A DNA stretch of 64,000 nt from Candidatus Pseudothioglobus singularis PS1. Lineage in GTDB: Bacteria; Pseudomonadota; Gammaproteobacteria; PS1; Pseudothioglobaceae. Below the pieces are notes generated by a model. That model was given only the letters and a program-made list of their open reading frames with translations. It was not told the origin of the DNA and made no database searches. Position 1 is the stretch's first letter; each line of letters begins with the position of its first letter. Location of the stretch: the NCBI RefSeq assembly GCF_001281385.1, contig NZ_CP006911.1:1612001-1676000 (forward strand), in the 5' to 3' direction. A program made the position numbers and the translations under genes. This document shows, piece after piece, positions 7,881 through 16,353 of this stretch.

Positions 7881-8875
7881 GTTTTATCGCCCATATTGTC
7901 AGCGATTAAACACACCATCTCAAACATGATTGAATTCGCTACATGTGAGGTAATCTGGTTAGGTGAGTCCACTGTTGGCATGAGACAAACTACGTCACCC
8001 CCAATAATATTTTTACCACGAAGACCTTGAAGCATCTTGAGGACATCTGGCATTTTAAAGCCTTCGATAGCAGGCTCGAGGTTAGACACACCAGGAGCTA
8101 CTGTCACATCTAGACAGTCTAAATCAAATGTAATATAGATAGGCGCATCACCAACGCGCTCTTGAATCATTTCTATGCATTTATCAACACCAAATTCATC
8201 AAAGTTATCCTTGGTAATGATCTCATAGCCCAGCTCATAGCTTGAATCCAACCAGTCAAGCGTTCTCGTGTTTCCCCTGATTCCAACTTGGATACTTTTT
8301 GACGCATCTACAAACCCATCTCTAACCAAATAGCTCGCCCAGTGTGCTGCGGATTTGACTGCACCTAAAAAATGATCAAGCTGGTGAAAGGCGTCTGTGT
8401 GCGCATCGAAATGAACCAATACAGCCTTTTTCCCATTGGTTAGTTTGGATTTTGGGCCTGCAATGGCCTGCAAGATCCCGCCTGTAATTGAATGGTCCCC
8501 ACCAATTGAAACTGGGCGAACGCCAGACTCAGCAAGCACTTCATAAAACTCCGTTATTCTCTCAATGCACTGCTCGTTATTGTTAGCTTCAGGAAGCGGA
8601 ACATCGCCAAAATCCCTAATTTCGCACATCTCCCATGGAGAGATGCCAAACTTTAAATGACCCCTTCTCCCCTGAGCTGAAATGTTTCTTACCGCTCTTG
8701 GACCTAAGTGCTGATCACGCTGAGTCGTTCCATTTCCTGTGCTATGAGGCACTCCAACAAGTGCAATATCACAGCCTTCGGGCTCAGGCTTATGTGGACA
8801 ACGAAAAAGTGTTGGCACGCCCCACCAATATAGGCCATTCATCATTGCCGAGTTGTCTCTTGTTTTCTTATCCAT
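7877..8875 (-). CDS. Ureohydrolase (agmatinase/arginase family)
   Basis: 332 residues. Binuclear manganese site motifs are present in order: GGDHSITGG, HFDAHTD and TFDLDCLDVTVAPG. These enzymes hydrolyse a guanidino group to urea (agmatine, guanidinobutyrate, arginine and others). The third motif has Val where many agmatinases have Pro (DLDCLDV), so the substrate should not be taken as agmatine without testing. The C-terminal half is well conserved and the length is slightly above the usual 300-320. Convergent with DUF2721. Confidence 0.85.
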   Translation of the reverse strand: MDKKTRDNSAMMNGLYWWGVPTLFRCPHKPEPEGCDIALVGVPHSTGNGTTQRDQHLGPRAVRNISAQGRRGHLKFGISPWEMCEIRDFGDVPLPEANNNEQCIERITEFYEVLAESGVRPVSIGGDHSITGGILQAIAGPKSKLTNGKKAVLVHFDAHTDAFHQLDHFLGAVKSAAHWASYLVRDGFVDASKSIQVGIRGNTRTLDWLDSSYELGYEIITKDNFDEFGVDKCIEMIQERVGDAPIYITFDLDCLDVTVAPGVSNLEPAIEGFKMPDVLKMLQGLRGKNIIGGDVVCLMPTVDSPNQITSHVANSIMFEMVCLIADNMGDKT

Positions 8876-8892
8876 TAATAATTATTAAAAAT

Positions 8893-9456
8893 TTACTCAA
8901 ATTTTTCGCTAACCTTAACTAGAATAGCTTCTTTGTATGGCACCTTTAACTCCTGTGATGCCCACGCAGCAAAACCTAAATCAACTTGCTGCTCCCATGT
9001 TTCAATAGGATTTTTAAAGATTGTAACAGAGGATTCTGTTGGCGCTGATAAAAATAACGCCATCTCTTCTGCTTCCTCCATTTGATTATCTTGAGAGACA
9101 TATTCACTAATGTTGATAAATTTTGCAACATCAGTCATCCAGTAAATACATCCTCTATACTCTTCGGCAAGATTGATTCCTTTAATATAATCTTGAGTCA
9201 AGCCTGTAATTGCCTCAGTTTGAGCAGCAGTGATTTGCCCATTGGTCATCTCAGTATCAGTTCCATCAATTTGGTGATAGGCGTAGATTCTATTCATCAG
9301 CGCCTCTCCTGCAGTGAGGCCAGACATCTCAGGCCTGGTCAGCTCAATATAAATAAGAGCAGAGCACCTGATTGCTCTATCTGCAACTTCTTTATCCGCA
9401 TGGGCTGGCATTACAAAACCAATTAAAAGTGTGAAAGCAATGAGTAGATTCTTCAT
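8893..9456 (-). CDS. Secreted protein of unknown function
   Basis: I start at the ATG at 9456 because it gives a clean signal peptide, MKNLLIAFTLLIGFVMPAHA, whereas the longer frame (to 9510) adds 18 residues with a second hydrophobic run. The mature part of about 167 residues is soluble and acidic, with two cysteines. I do not recognise the family. It ends 17 bases upstream of the start of the ureohydrolase gene on the same strand, so the two may be co-transcribed. Confidence 0.7.
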   Translation of the reverse strand: MKNLLIAFTLLIGFVMPAHADKEVADRAIRCSALIYIELTRPEMSGLTAGEALMNRIYAYHQIDGTDTEMTNGQITAAQTEAITGLTQDYIKGINLAEEYRGCIYWMTDVAKFINISEYVSQDNQMEEAEEMALFLSAPTESSVTIFKNPIETWEQQVDLGFAAWASQELKVPYKEAILVKVSEKFE

Positions 9457-9586
9457 ATTTTTTAATAGAAATTTGATAAATAAGCGATAAAGTATAACCA
9501 AAATAAACATCTAAATTACATCTAAATCACATCTTTAGAATAGGTTAATTGCTAAAATTGAAACTTTTATTAAATAACAACTATTT

Positions 9587-10303
9587 ATGTCAAACAAACA
9601 CCTCATATTTGGAGCAACTGGGGCAATAGGCTCTAGTCTGGCTAAACAACTAAAGGAGTCTAGCCAGGATGCACATCTCGTTGCCAGAAATGAAGATGAG
9701 CTTAAATCTATTTCAGAGAATCTGGGTTTTACTTTCACAGTTGCTGATGTTTTGGAGGATGGCTTTATAGATAAAATTAAGTCTGATACATCGGAATTTA
9801 ATATTAATGGACTTGCTTACTGTATCGGCTCGATTGACTTAAAACCCCTCAAGAGAGTAACTGAATCTGACTTACATCAGTGTATGAAACTAAATCTTTA
9901 CTCAGCGATCGAGGCAATCAAAGGCTTTCAAGATGATCTAAAAAAGAATCATGGGTCGATTGTACTGTTCTCGTCTGTGGCTGCGCAAAAAGGCTTCACA
10001 AATCATACAATTATTGCATCTGCCAAAGCTGCTATTGAGGGCTTAACGGTGACCCTTGCTGCAGAGTTTGCCCCAAGTATTCGCGTCAACTGCATAGCGC
10101 CAAGTCTGACTGATTCAAAGATTTCTCAGTCGATGCTTAAAAGTGAAGTGGTTGCCGAGGCACTTGCTAAGGCTCACCCGCTCAAGAGACTGGGCGAAGG
10201 AAAAGACTCGGCCTCTCTTGCTGGTTTTCTTCTAGGTGAAGGAAGCTCTTGGGTTACAGGTCAAATAATTGGAGTTGATGGGGGTCGCTCTAGACTTTCT
10301 TAG
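9587..10303 (+). CDS. Short-chain dehydrogenase/reductase, atypical active site
   Basis: 238 residues. The nucleotide loop GATGAIGSSLA (9-19), the LVAR stretch and the C-terminal VTGQIIGVDGG are typical of classical SDRs. S129/S130 and K147 occupy the catalytic serine and lysine positions, but the residue four before K147 is I143, not the usual Tyr. This may be a variant SDR subfamily rather than a broken gene, since the frame is intact and the ends are well conserved. Substrate unknown. It stands alone on the plus strand between minus-strand genes. Confidence 0.85.
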   Translation: MSNKHLIFGATGAIGSSLAKQLKESSQDAHLVARNEDELKSISENLGFTFTVADVLEDGFIDKIKSDTSEFNINGLAYCIGSIDLKPLKRVTESDLHQCMKLNLYSAIEAIKGFQDDLKKNHGSIVLFSSVAAQKGFTNHTIIASAKAAIEGLTVTLAAEFAPSIRVNCIAPSLTDSKISQSMLKSEVVAEALAKAHPLKRLGEGKDSASLAGFLLGEGSSWVTGQIIGVDGGRSRLS

Positions 10304-10341
10304 TCTAAAGCAACCCGCGTGAAAGAGATAATAGAATTTAA

Positions 10342-11319
10342 TTAATTTGTAACAGTCAAATAGATTCTAGGCGCGCCCGAACCAAGAAGGCGTATGTCGT
10401 TATCATTTCCATCACTAAATTCAAGACTATTTGCAGCGGTTGCTACAATACTCATAGCAAAAGTGGAATTTTCCGTGACGACATAAGAGGTCGACAGGGC
10501 TGTTGTCCAAGCAATTTTGGCTGCATTCGCACAAGTTGTTGCAAACGCTTCAGCAGCTGTCAGTAAGTTAACGGTTGGTATCCCGCGAGTCGACCCTGTG
10601 CCCTCAATTGCAAAGGTAACTTTATCACCATTAGCAGCCAAAGCAGAACAATTTTCCTCACTAAACTTGGTTAAAAGCTCGTACGTAGTAACAACCGTGC
10701 CTTCAGCGGTACCGCAGTCCATTGTTTTAACATTATCTGCCAAAGAGGTACCATGTGCTGTAGTAAATGCAGCACCACCAGTTGGATAACTAGAAGCCCT
10801 CATGCCAGCGTTACTGCTCCAACAATAAGTTCCGCCATTACCATCACCAGACGATCCATCAACATCGTTACTAAATGTACCTGACCATTTCATGCCAAGT
10901 TTGGAGCTTAACTGAACATACAAGTATGGATAGGTTCCTGGCTCAATATAGAATTCTGGTATAGGTAGCGTTGCACTAACACCCTTCTGGATATCAAGTT
11001 CAATGCCTGCAGCACTCTCAAAGAACATCTGACAACTACTCAAGTCATTGAGATCAGGGTCTGCTGTGCAAAGACCAAATTTATAAATATTTAATTTGTA
11101 GATATCAGGGGTAATGAGACAGCTATCCTTTGCTGTATTAGCAGCAACTTCTTCATCAGCAGTGTCATCCTTCACAGGAGTAGTTGAGTTTCCACTCACA
11201 GTAACAATGGCCCCATCTCCGTTAACAACACATAGTGCACTGGCACTATTTGAAAATGCTATTGCCGCTAAAAATAAGGTGGCTAATAAAATGATTTTAT
11301 TTAAGTTTAGTGTTTTCAT
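10342..11319 (-). CDS. Secreted cysteine-rich protein downstream of an inverse autotransporter barrel
   Basis: 325 residues with a signal peptide ending near SASA (about residue 28). The mature chain is rich in Ser, Thr, Gly and Ala, has about nine cysteines and ends in YLTVTN, giving the look of an extracellular beta-rich protein. I do not recognise the family. Its ATG lies one base after the stop of the barrel gene, so the two are translationally coupled. The likely role is a surface or secreted partner of that barrel; this is inference from coupling. Confidence 0.75.
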   Translation of the reverse strand: MKTLNLNKIILLATLFLAAIAFSNSASALCVVNGDGAIVTVSGNSTTPVKDDTADEEVAANTAKDSCLITPDIYKLNIYKFGLCTADPDLNDLSSCQMFFESAAGIELDIQKGVSATLPIPEFYIEPGTYPYLYVQLSSKLGMKWSGTFSNDVDGSSGDGNGGTYCWSSNAGMRASSYPTGGAAFTTAHGTSLADNVKTMDCGTAEGTVVTTYELLTKFSEENCSALAANGDKVTFAIEGTGSTRGIPTVNLLTAAEAFATTCANAAKIAWTTALSTSYVVTENSTFAMSIVATAANSLEFSDGNDNDIRLLGSGAPRIYLTVTN

Positions 11320-11320
11320 A

Positions 11321-12247
11321 TTAGATTCCAGTTACTGTTAATGTGCCGGACCTTTTCTTGACAAGCTGATTTTCACGCTTAACAAGGTCATACCTTTCAG
11401 CACCAAGCTTCTTAAACTCGTAAGCCTTATCAGACAAAGTAAAGAGGGTTGGTCTTACGTGTTTTTCTTGACCAAATGCCCAAGTGAAGTTCAGTGAAAT
11501 GCTGTCAGTATCCTTCTTAGCGGCATCTTTATAATCAGTGCGGACGTAATTCAAAGATAAGTTATCAGATAAGCTTCCGCCTAAAGAGTACTTTCTCATC
11601 TTTTGATCTTTCAGGCCATCGATACCATCCCACTGCACTGCGTTCATACCGAACATCATGCCGGGAAGGTAAGGAAGCGCAACCTTGAAGCCCATGTCCC
11701 TTCCATCTAAAACCTTTGAGTCAGTTCCGCTCTTGTCCTTTATATACCCAGTAGTACCTTTATATATATTGACTCTGGACTCTAAGACTGAACTTACTAC
11801 TTCAAATCCTACGCCGTTTCGTTTGTGATCATCTGGAAACTCGTGATCATAAAATGCATTAACCCCGGTCATCCAGGTTTCATCAGCATTAAGTCTTCTG
11901 TAACCAAAACCAAGATTTAAAGTGGTTCTCTTATCAAACCGATTAAGATTGATCTGGTTAAAAAGAAAAGAGTTAGGGTTATCACCGAAGGCTTTTAGAA
12001 CACCTATATCAACACTCGAATCGCCCTCTTTTAAATTAGTACTGACCTCTACCGTGTCAAAATTAGGACTCAGAATTGCTCCAATACCAGAAGAGATAAA
12101 AGATCCAGTAGCTCCCGTCATTCTGCTCATTAATGAGGACTTAATCTGCTCAGAATCATCCGCATGTACCGTCAAGGAAAACCCTAGTGACATTGTCAAG
12201 ATAGAGCTAAGTAAAACCTTAGATACCTTATTACTTGATAATTTCAT
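11321..12247 (-). CDS. Inverse autotransporter beta-barrel protein (intimin/invasin-type) without passenger
   Basis: 308 residues from the ATG at 12247 (an upstream ATG at 12265 adds six residues). A signal peptide ends at SLTVHA. The barrel region shows TTLNLGFGYRR, WMTGVNAFYDHEF, RNGVGFEV and LPYLPGMMFG, the recognisable inverse-autotransporter domain of intimin and invasin. After the barrel, AERYDLVKRENQLVKK matches the usual plug/linker, then the protein stops within 15 residues. Intimins normally continue into Ig-like passenger domains. Here the next gene encodes a separate secreted protein instead. Outer-membrane location is expected. Confidence 0.85.
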   Translation of the reverse strand: MKLSSNKVSKVLLSSILTMSLGFSLTVHADDSEQIKSSLMSRMTGATGSFISSGIGAILSPNFDTVEVSTNLKEGDSSVDIGVLKAFGDNPNSFLFNQINLNRFDKRTTLNLGFGYRRLNADETWMTGVNAFYDHEFPDDHKRNGVGFEVVSSVLESRVNIYKGTTGYIKDKSGTDSKVLDGRDMGFKVALPYLPGMMFGMNAVQWDGIDGLKDQKMRKYSLGGSLSDNLSLNYVRTDYKDAAKKDTDSISLNFTWAFGQEKHVRPTLFTLSDKAYEFKKLGAERYDLVKRENQLVKKRSGTLTVTGI

Positions 12248-12337
12248 AAAAGAAATACCCATCATTAAATGGTGTAATTATATATCAAGAGACATATATA
12301 TGATAGAAGTTAAGAAGAGCTCCGTTCTTGAGCCAAT

Positions 12338-13345
12338 CTAACTAAGCTTAGAAATCTTCTCAAATAATTCTTTTGAAATAGTAATACTCTGAGAGCTTTC
12401 ACGGATTTTTCTCTTTTCTAAACGTTTATTACCAGGAAGTCTCGTTGATGGCTGCTCAAGAATTGAAGAAACGATAGTCTCTGTTCTCTCAGAGAATTGA
12501 TCACCTGCAAAAAAGCTAGGATCAATTGCTATGATGAGCTGCCCAACTCCTGGCGCATCTCCATCAGCATTTAAAAATGAGCTTGCCTCAAAACCAAAAT
12601 TTGAACCTGTTAGTCCTGCGGCTAATATTTCTACCATGAGCGCAAGAGCACTTCCTTTGGCGTCTCCTATCGGAAGCATCGCACCCTCTAAAGCTTTCTT
12701 TGGATCAGTCGTGGGCTTACCTTCACTGTCAATGGCCCAGCCCTCTGGAATCTTTTCATCCTGTTGGTTCGCAACCATGACCTTACCGCGAGCAACTTTA
12801 CTCAAACTCATATCGATAACGAGTGGCGCCTCGCCCTCTCGTGGCGTTGAGAATGCTATTGGGTTGGTTCCAAATAGAGGTTTAGTACCTCCCCAAGGCG
12901 AAATCGCTTTCGGGGTATTGCCAAACATTAAGCCTATAAGGCCATGATCAGCCAAAATCTCCACATGTCTTCCAGCCTGACCAAAGTGATGGGAGCGCGT
13001 TATACTAGCAGCAGCGATTCCAAAGTTTTTACAGGTAGTCGTTATCTCTTTTAATGCCAATGAAATAGCAGGGTAGGCAAAGCCATTTTTAGCGTCAATT
13101 CTTATAACGCTGCCCTTTGAACTAATGATTGATGGCGCCTCAGCTCCTTTAACCTTGCCTGCAGTCAGCTGCTCAACATAAGAGGGTACTCGTGAAAGTC
13201 CATGCCCCGCTTGTCCATCAAACTCAGCACTGATTAATGCATCAGCAACCTCTTTGGCATTTTCTTCTGAAGTATTATTATTAACTAGAGCGTTGAATGC
13301 TAAATCCCACCCCTCTTTTTCAGAAATTTGCAAAGTTTTTATCAT
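12338..13345 (-). CDS. Ldh-family (malate/L-lactate/ureidoglycolate-type) NAD(P)H oxidoreductase
   Basis: 335 residues, usual length. EFDGQAGHGLSRVPSYVEQL near 50-69, SHHFGQAGRHVEI, NPIAFSTPR and DMSLSKVARGKV identify the malate/lactate dehydrogenase 2 family, distinct in fold from classical LDH. Members reduce 2-keto acids, delta-1-piperideine-2-carboxylate, ureidoglycolate or sulfolactate; nothing here fixes the substrate. Cytoplasmic. It is upstream of the inverse autotransporter gene on the same strand, 90 bases apart. Confidence 0.88.
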   Translation of the reverse strand: MIKTLQISEKEGWDLAFNALVNNNTSEENAKEVADALISAEFDGQAGHGLSRVPSYVEQLTAGKVKGAEAPSIISSKGSVIRIDAKNGFAYPAISLALKEITTTCKNFGIAAASITRSHHFGQAGRHVEILADHGLIGLMFGNTPKAISPWGGTKPLFGTNPIAFSTPREGEAPLVIDMSLSKVARGKVMVANQQDEKIPEGWAIDSEGKPTTDPKKALEGAMLPIGDAKGSALALMVEILAAGLTGSNFGFEASSFLNADGDAPGVGQLIIAIDPSFFAGDQFSERTETIVSSILEQPSTRLPGNKRLEKRKIRESSQSITISKELFEKISKLS

Positions 13346-13413
13346 AATAGTTCCTATAAATTTAGAAAGTAAATTATAGTTATCTTAAGACAAATTAAGT
13401 ATATTTATTTCAG

Positions 13414-13650
13414 ATGATAGAGCTATCATTAAAAACAAGAGTGAGTTTTTACCTGAGTGGTGGCTGGCTTCTTTTTTCATTTTTCATAGCGACCACCTAC
13501 TCCAAACTCAATAACCAAATCATTGTGGGTTGGTTTGACTTATACAATGTCTACTGGCACATATTTTTTATCGTTGGCACTCCAGTTTGGCTATACTGGT
13601 TTGGAATAAAGCCTTATCGGTTGATAAAAAAAATTCGCCAAAAAAACTAA
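13414..13650 (+). CDS. Small two-helix membrane protein, coupled to a C-N hydrolase
   Basis: 78 residues with two hydrophobic segments (about 15-30 and 48-66) and a basic tail. No family recognised. Its TAA overlaps the ATG of the next gene (TAATG), which indicates translational coupling. Confidence 0.7.
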   Translation: MIELSLKTRVSFYLSGGWLLFSFFIATTYSKLNNQIIVGWFDLYNVYWHIFFIVGTPVWLYWFGIKPYRLIKKIRQKN

Positions 13651-14423
13651 TGAAAATAAATATCGGAATTTTTCAATATGAAATGCAGGATGAGATTCCT
13701 CTTGAAAAGATAGGCAGACTTGAAACCCAATTAAATAATAATCCCCAATTAGATTTAGTCGTATGTCCTGAGTTATTTATATCCGGTTATGGAAGTTTTG
13801 AAAAAATACAACAATATAGTGAAACCAGTGATGGTAAATATGCCAATAGAATATCATCCCTAGCAATAGAAACTAATACTGCAATTATTTATGGTTACCC
13901 AGAGATAAGTGATGATAGGCTTTTCAATTCAGCTCAACTTTTTGACTCTTTAGGCCTATCAATGGCTAACCATCGTAAAAAAATGTTGCCACCAACCGCG
14001 GATGAGTCAAAAATATTTACACCTGGTCAGGATAGCTCTATCGTCTCAATCAGTGGCATCAAAATAGCAATCGTTATATGTTATGAGTTAGAGTTTCCAG
14101 AGCTCATAAGAGACTTAGCAATGCAAGATGTCCAGTTAATCATTTGCCCAACTGGGCAGTCGTCGAATTGGCCAGCAGCTGCTATTCATAACTGCAGAAC
14201 AAGAGCATTCGAGAATGGCATATTCGTAGCATATGCAAACTCAACAGGCAAGCTGAATAATATTAACTTCATGGGTGGGAGTAAGATTATCGGTCCAGAT
14301 GGGATAGATCTTGTTAGCGCAGAACAAGGGGAAAAACTGATTTGCACTGAGATTGATACCGATGATATTTTATTAGTGCGCGAAAAACTACCTTATCTAG
14401 ATGATTCAAGAAAACTCTATTAA
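13650..14423 (+). CDS. Carbon-nitrogen hydrolase (nitrilase superfamily)
   Basis: 257 residues. The Glu-Lys-Cys triad is visible: VVCPELFISGY (Glu), NHRKKMLP (Lys) and VICYELEFPE (Cys). The family cleaves amides or nitriles in the cytoplasm; the size and motif set fit an aliphatic amidase, N-carbamoyl or omega-amidase type enzyme, but the substrate cannot be read. I start at 13650, where the ATG overlaps the upstream stop and the protein begins MKINIGIFQYEM; an in-frame start at 13587 would overlap the previous gene by 64 bases. Confidence 0.88.
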   Translation: MKINIGIFQYEMQDEIPLEKIGRLETQLNNNPQLDLVVCPELFISGYGSFEKIQQYSETSDGKYANRISSLAIETNTAIIYGYPEISDDRLFNSAQLFDSLGLSMANHRKKMLPPTADESKIFTPGQDSSIVSISGIKIAIVICYELEFPELIRDLAMQDVQLIICPTGQSSNWPAAAIHNCRTRAFENGIFVAYANSTGKLNNINFMGGSKIIGPDGIDLVSAEQGEKLICTEIDTDDILLVREKLPYLDDSRKLY

Positions 14424-14461
14424 TTTAAACTTTGGAATATAAATATAAGATTAAAACTATT

Positions 14462-14980
14462 TCACTCACATGAAGAGTTGTCTAGGCCCCATGGGGTTTT
14501 AGTATTACAAAAAATTGTGCCATTAAGGATTGCCCCTCTTAGATTTGCATTTGTCAGGTTTGCACCGGTAAGATTGGCTAGCGTTAAATCTGCCTTGCTT
14601 AAATCTGCTTGTCTTAGGTCAGCTCCAATCAACCAGGCCTCCTTAAGGGTTACGCCAAAAAGATTGGCTGCAAAAAATGAAGTATTCTCTAAATTAGCCC
14701 CTTCAAAGTTAGCTCCAAATAAGCTTGATCCTTCAAAGTTTGCGCCACTTAAGTTTGCGCCACTGAGTTTAGCTTCAATAAAGTTTGCACCACTCAAGTT
14801 TGCACCAGAGAGGTTGGCACGAATAAAATTGGTGGCGCGAAGGTCACAGCCCTTACATTGATTCAGTTGATTTAATATATCAGTATTAAAACCAACATCT
14901 TGCCAGTCATCAGCTCCATCTGCATTAGCAGAACTAGCGATAGTCATAGAAAGAAAGAAAAAGAGTAGAAAATTTTTCAC
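14462..14980 (-). CDS. Secreted pentapeptide-repeat protein
   Basis: 172 residues: a signal peptide (about 1-20, ending SSANA), then some 20 tandem A(N/D)LXX pentapeptides such as LSGANLSGANF and ANLTGANLTNANL, which fold as a right-handed quadrilateral beta helix. Two cysteines precede the repeats (NQCKGCDLR) and two close the chain. Similar periplasmic proteins are common in marine bacteria, with no settled function. Confidence 0.85.
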   Translation of the reverse strand: MKNFLLFFFLSMTIASSANADGADDWQDVGFNTDILNQLNQCKGCDLRATNFIRANLSGANLSGANFIEAKLSGANLSGANFEGSSLFGANFEGANLENTSFFAANLFGVTLKEAWLIGADLRQADLSKADLTLANLTGANLTNANLRGAILNGTIFCNTKTPWGLDNSSCE

Positions 14981-15064
14981 AATGTCTTATATTTGTAGAA
15001 TTTAATTATTTGTTATAGAATACCATAGACTCATAAAAAAAATTTGACATATAGGAGAAGCACA

Positions 15065-15430
15065 ATGGCTAATTTAGTAAGAAAATCTTTTGACAACCCA
15101 GATGATTCCGTAACGCCTGATAAAACTAGCGTAGCAACATTAGAGTTTGGCTCAGTAAAAGCAAATAGAATTACACTTCAACCAGGATGGATGTGGTCGG
15201 AATGCATCAAGCCTCATGTTGGTGGTGAGAGTTGCCAGGCAGGACATCTAGGAACATGCATCCAAGGCACCATGCGTGTCACTCATGATGATGGTACAGA
15301 GATGATTGTAAAAGCTGGTGATGCATACTCTATATCTCCAGGGCATGATGGTGAAATAATTAGTGACGAACCATTTATAGGCTATGAGTTCAATAACCAG
15401 GGCAAGTCATTTGCAGTTTGGGATAGCTAA
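15065..15430 (+). CDS. Cupin-domain protein
   Basis: 121 residues. A single small cupin barrel: GWMWSECIKPHVGG, GHLGTCIQGTMRV and VKAGDAYSISPGHDGEI match the two conserved cupin motifs, with possible metal-binding histidines. No catalytic role can be assigned. The ATG at 15065 is preferred over 15044 because AGGAG (15053-15057) sits at the right distance. Confidence 0.8.
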   Translation: MANLVRKSFDNPDDSVTPDKTSVATLEFGSVKANRITLQPGWMWSECIKPHVGGESCQAGHLGTCIQGTMRVTHDDGTEMIVKAGDAYSISPGHDGEIISDEPFIGYEFNNQGKSFAVWDS

Positions 15431-15452
15431 ATAGTAGTTGACTGAAAGAGTC

Positions 15453-16145
15453 TTATATTCTGTCAGGCACATGATAGTTATACTCGCCTGTTGATGACTC
15501 TTCATAGGCATAAGTCATTTTTTTCCAATCCTGGACTCCGGACTGGCTGCTAATATTATTGTATAAATCAGTTAACATCTTAAATGACTTAGATAAATCT
15601 TTTGGTATGTCATCAAGCACACCCTGAGCAATCCAACCGAGCATACTCCAAACAGCAATATCGGCAATAGTCATCTCTTCTCCAACAAACCAGCCTGAGT
15701 TATTTGAGTTCAACAGCTCCTCTAAGTATCCAAAGTATTGACTTAAGGGGCCGCGACTTAATTCAATTCTCATTTGTTTTTTTAAGACTGGATCATTTTC
15801 TCGCATTGAAGGGTTTATAAGTACATTGATATCAGTCACCGTATCAATAATCTGATCTACCTGACCAGCCTCTAACATATCTTTAGGATACATCCCACTC
15901 ACCTTGCCACAGATCCTTGCAATGGCCCCAGTCTGAGCGATGCTTTGCCCATCCACAACTAAAACTGGCAGTTGTCTAAAGGGTATGATGGTTCCATCTT
16001 TTAGCCTACCATGCTCTTTAAGATACTTGTTGTCATCACTTGTAATTCTGAAGTCTTCAAACTTTATGTTAGAGAGAAATAAGGGAAGTCTTGCAACTTC
16101 AGCACGCCAAAATGGCATATCAAAATAGATAAGTTTTATTTCCAA
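15453..16145 (-). CDS. Glutathione S-transferase-like protein
   Basis: 230 residues. The N-terminal thioredoxin-like half begins KLIYFDMPFWRAEVARLPL and has PVLVVDGQSIAQTGAIARIC, the cis-Pro and glutathione gamma-glutamyl site of sigma-like GSTs. The C-terminal helical half contains GEEMTIADIAVWSMLGWI. The usual catalytic Tyr near the N-terminus appears as Y8 (LIYFD). Substrate unknown. Convergent with the cupin gene. Confidence 0.85.
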   Translation of the reverse strand: MEIKLIYFDMPFWRAEVARLPLFLSNIKFEDFRITSDDNKYLKEHGRLKDGTIIPFRQLPVLVVDGQSIAQTGAIARICGKVSGMYPKDMLEAGQVDQIIDTVTDINVLINPSMRENDPVLKKQMRIELSRGPLSQYFGYLEELLNSNNSGWFVGEEMTIADIAVWSMLGWIAQGVLDDIPKDLSKSFKMLTDLYNNISSQSGVQDWKKMTYAYEESSTGEYNYHVPDRI

Positions 16146-16241
16146 TGTAATCGCTCCGGTTTAATTAAATTTATAGTTAATAATACTATCAACTTATTGA
16201 CATATATGTAGAGATATTTATAAAAGTAGATCAAAAAAAAC

Positions 16242-16287
16242 CATGATAATATCATGTATTTATTATTTAGTTCTTTGTTGGTATAAT
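16242..16287 (+). promoter_or_regulatory. Proteorhodopsin promoter with upstream palindrome
   Basis: An extended -10 (TGGTATAAT, 16279-16287) lies 67 bases before the proteorhodopsin start. About 25 bp upstream is a perfect 15-bp palindrome, CATGATA-A-TATCATG (16242-16256), placed where an activator or repressor would touch the -35 region. The -35 hexamer is weak, which fits an activator-dependent promoter (inference). Confidence 0.5.
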
Positions 16288-16353
16288 CCGAAACTGTAGA
16301 AAAAGGGGCTACAAGAAAATTTAAATTTTTATCTTTTTAGTTAAGGAGTTAAT

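Noticed and set aside
10517-10789. Plus-strand open frame within the secreted protein gene
   Set aside because: Antisense to a gene with signal peptide and coupled start; low-complexity Ala/Val-rich product.
10342-12247. Single intimin gene split by a frameshift
   Set aside because: The second frame has its own signal peptide and ATG, so it is a separate exported protein, not a displaced passenger frame.
14478-14861. Plus-strand 127-codon frame opposite the pentapeptide gene
   Set aside because: Its repeated FAPLKFAPL pattern is just the complement of the pentapeptide repeats.
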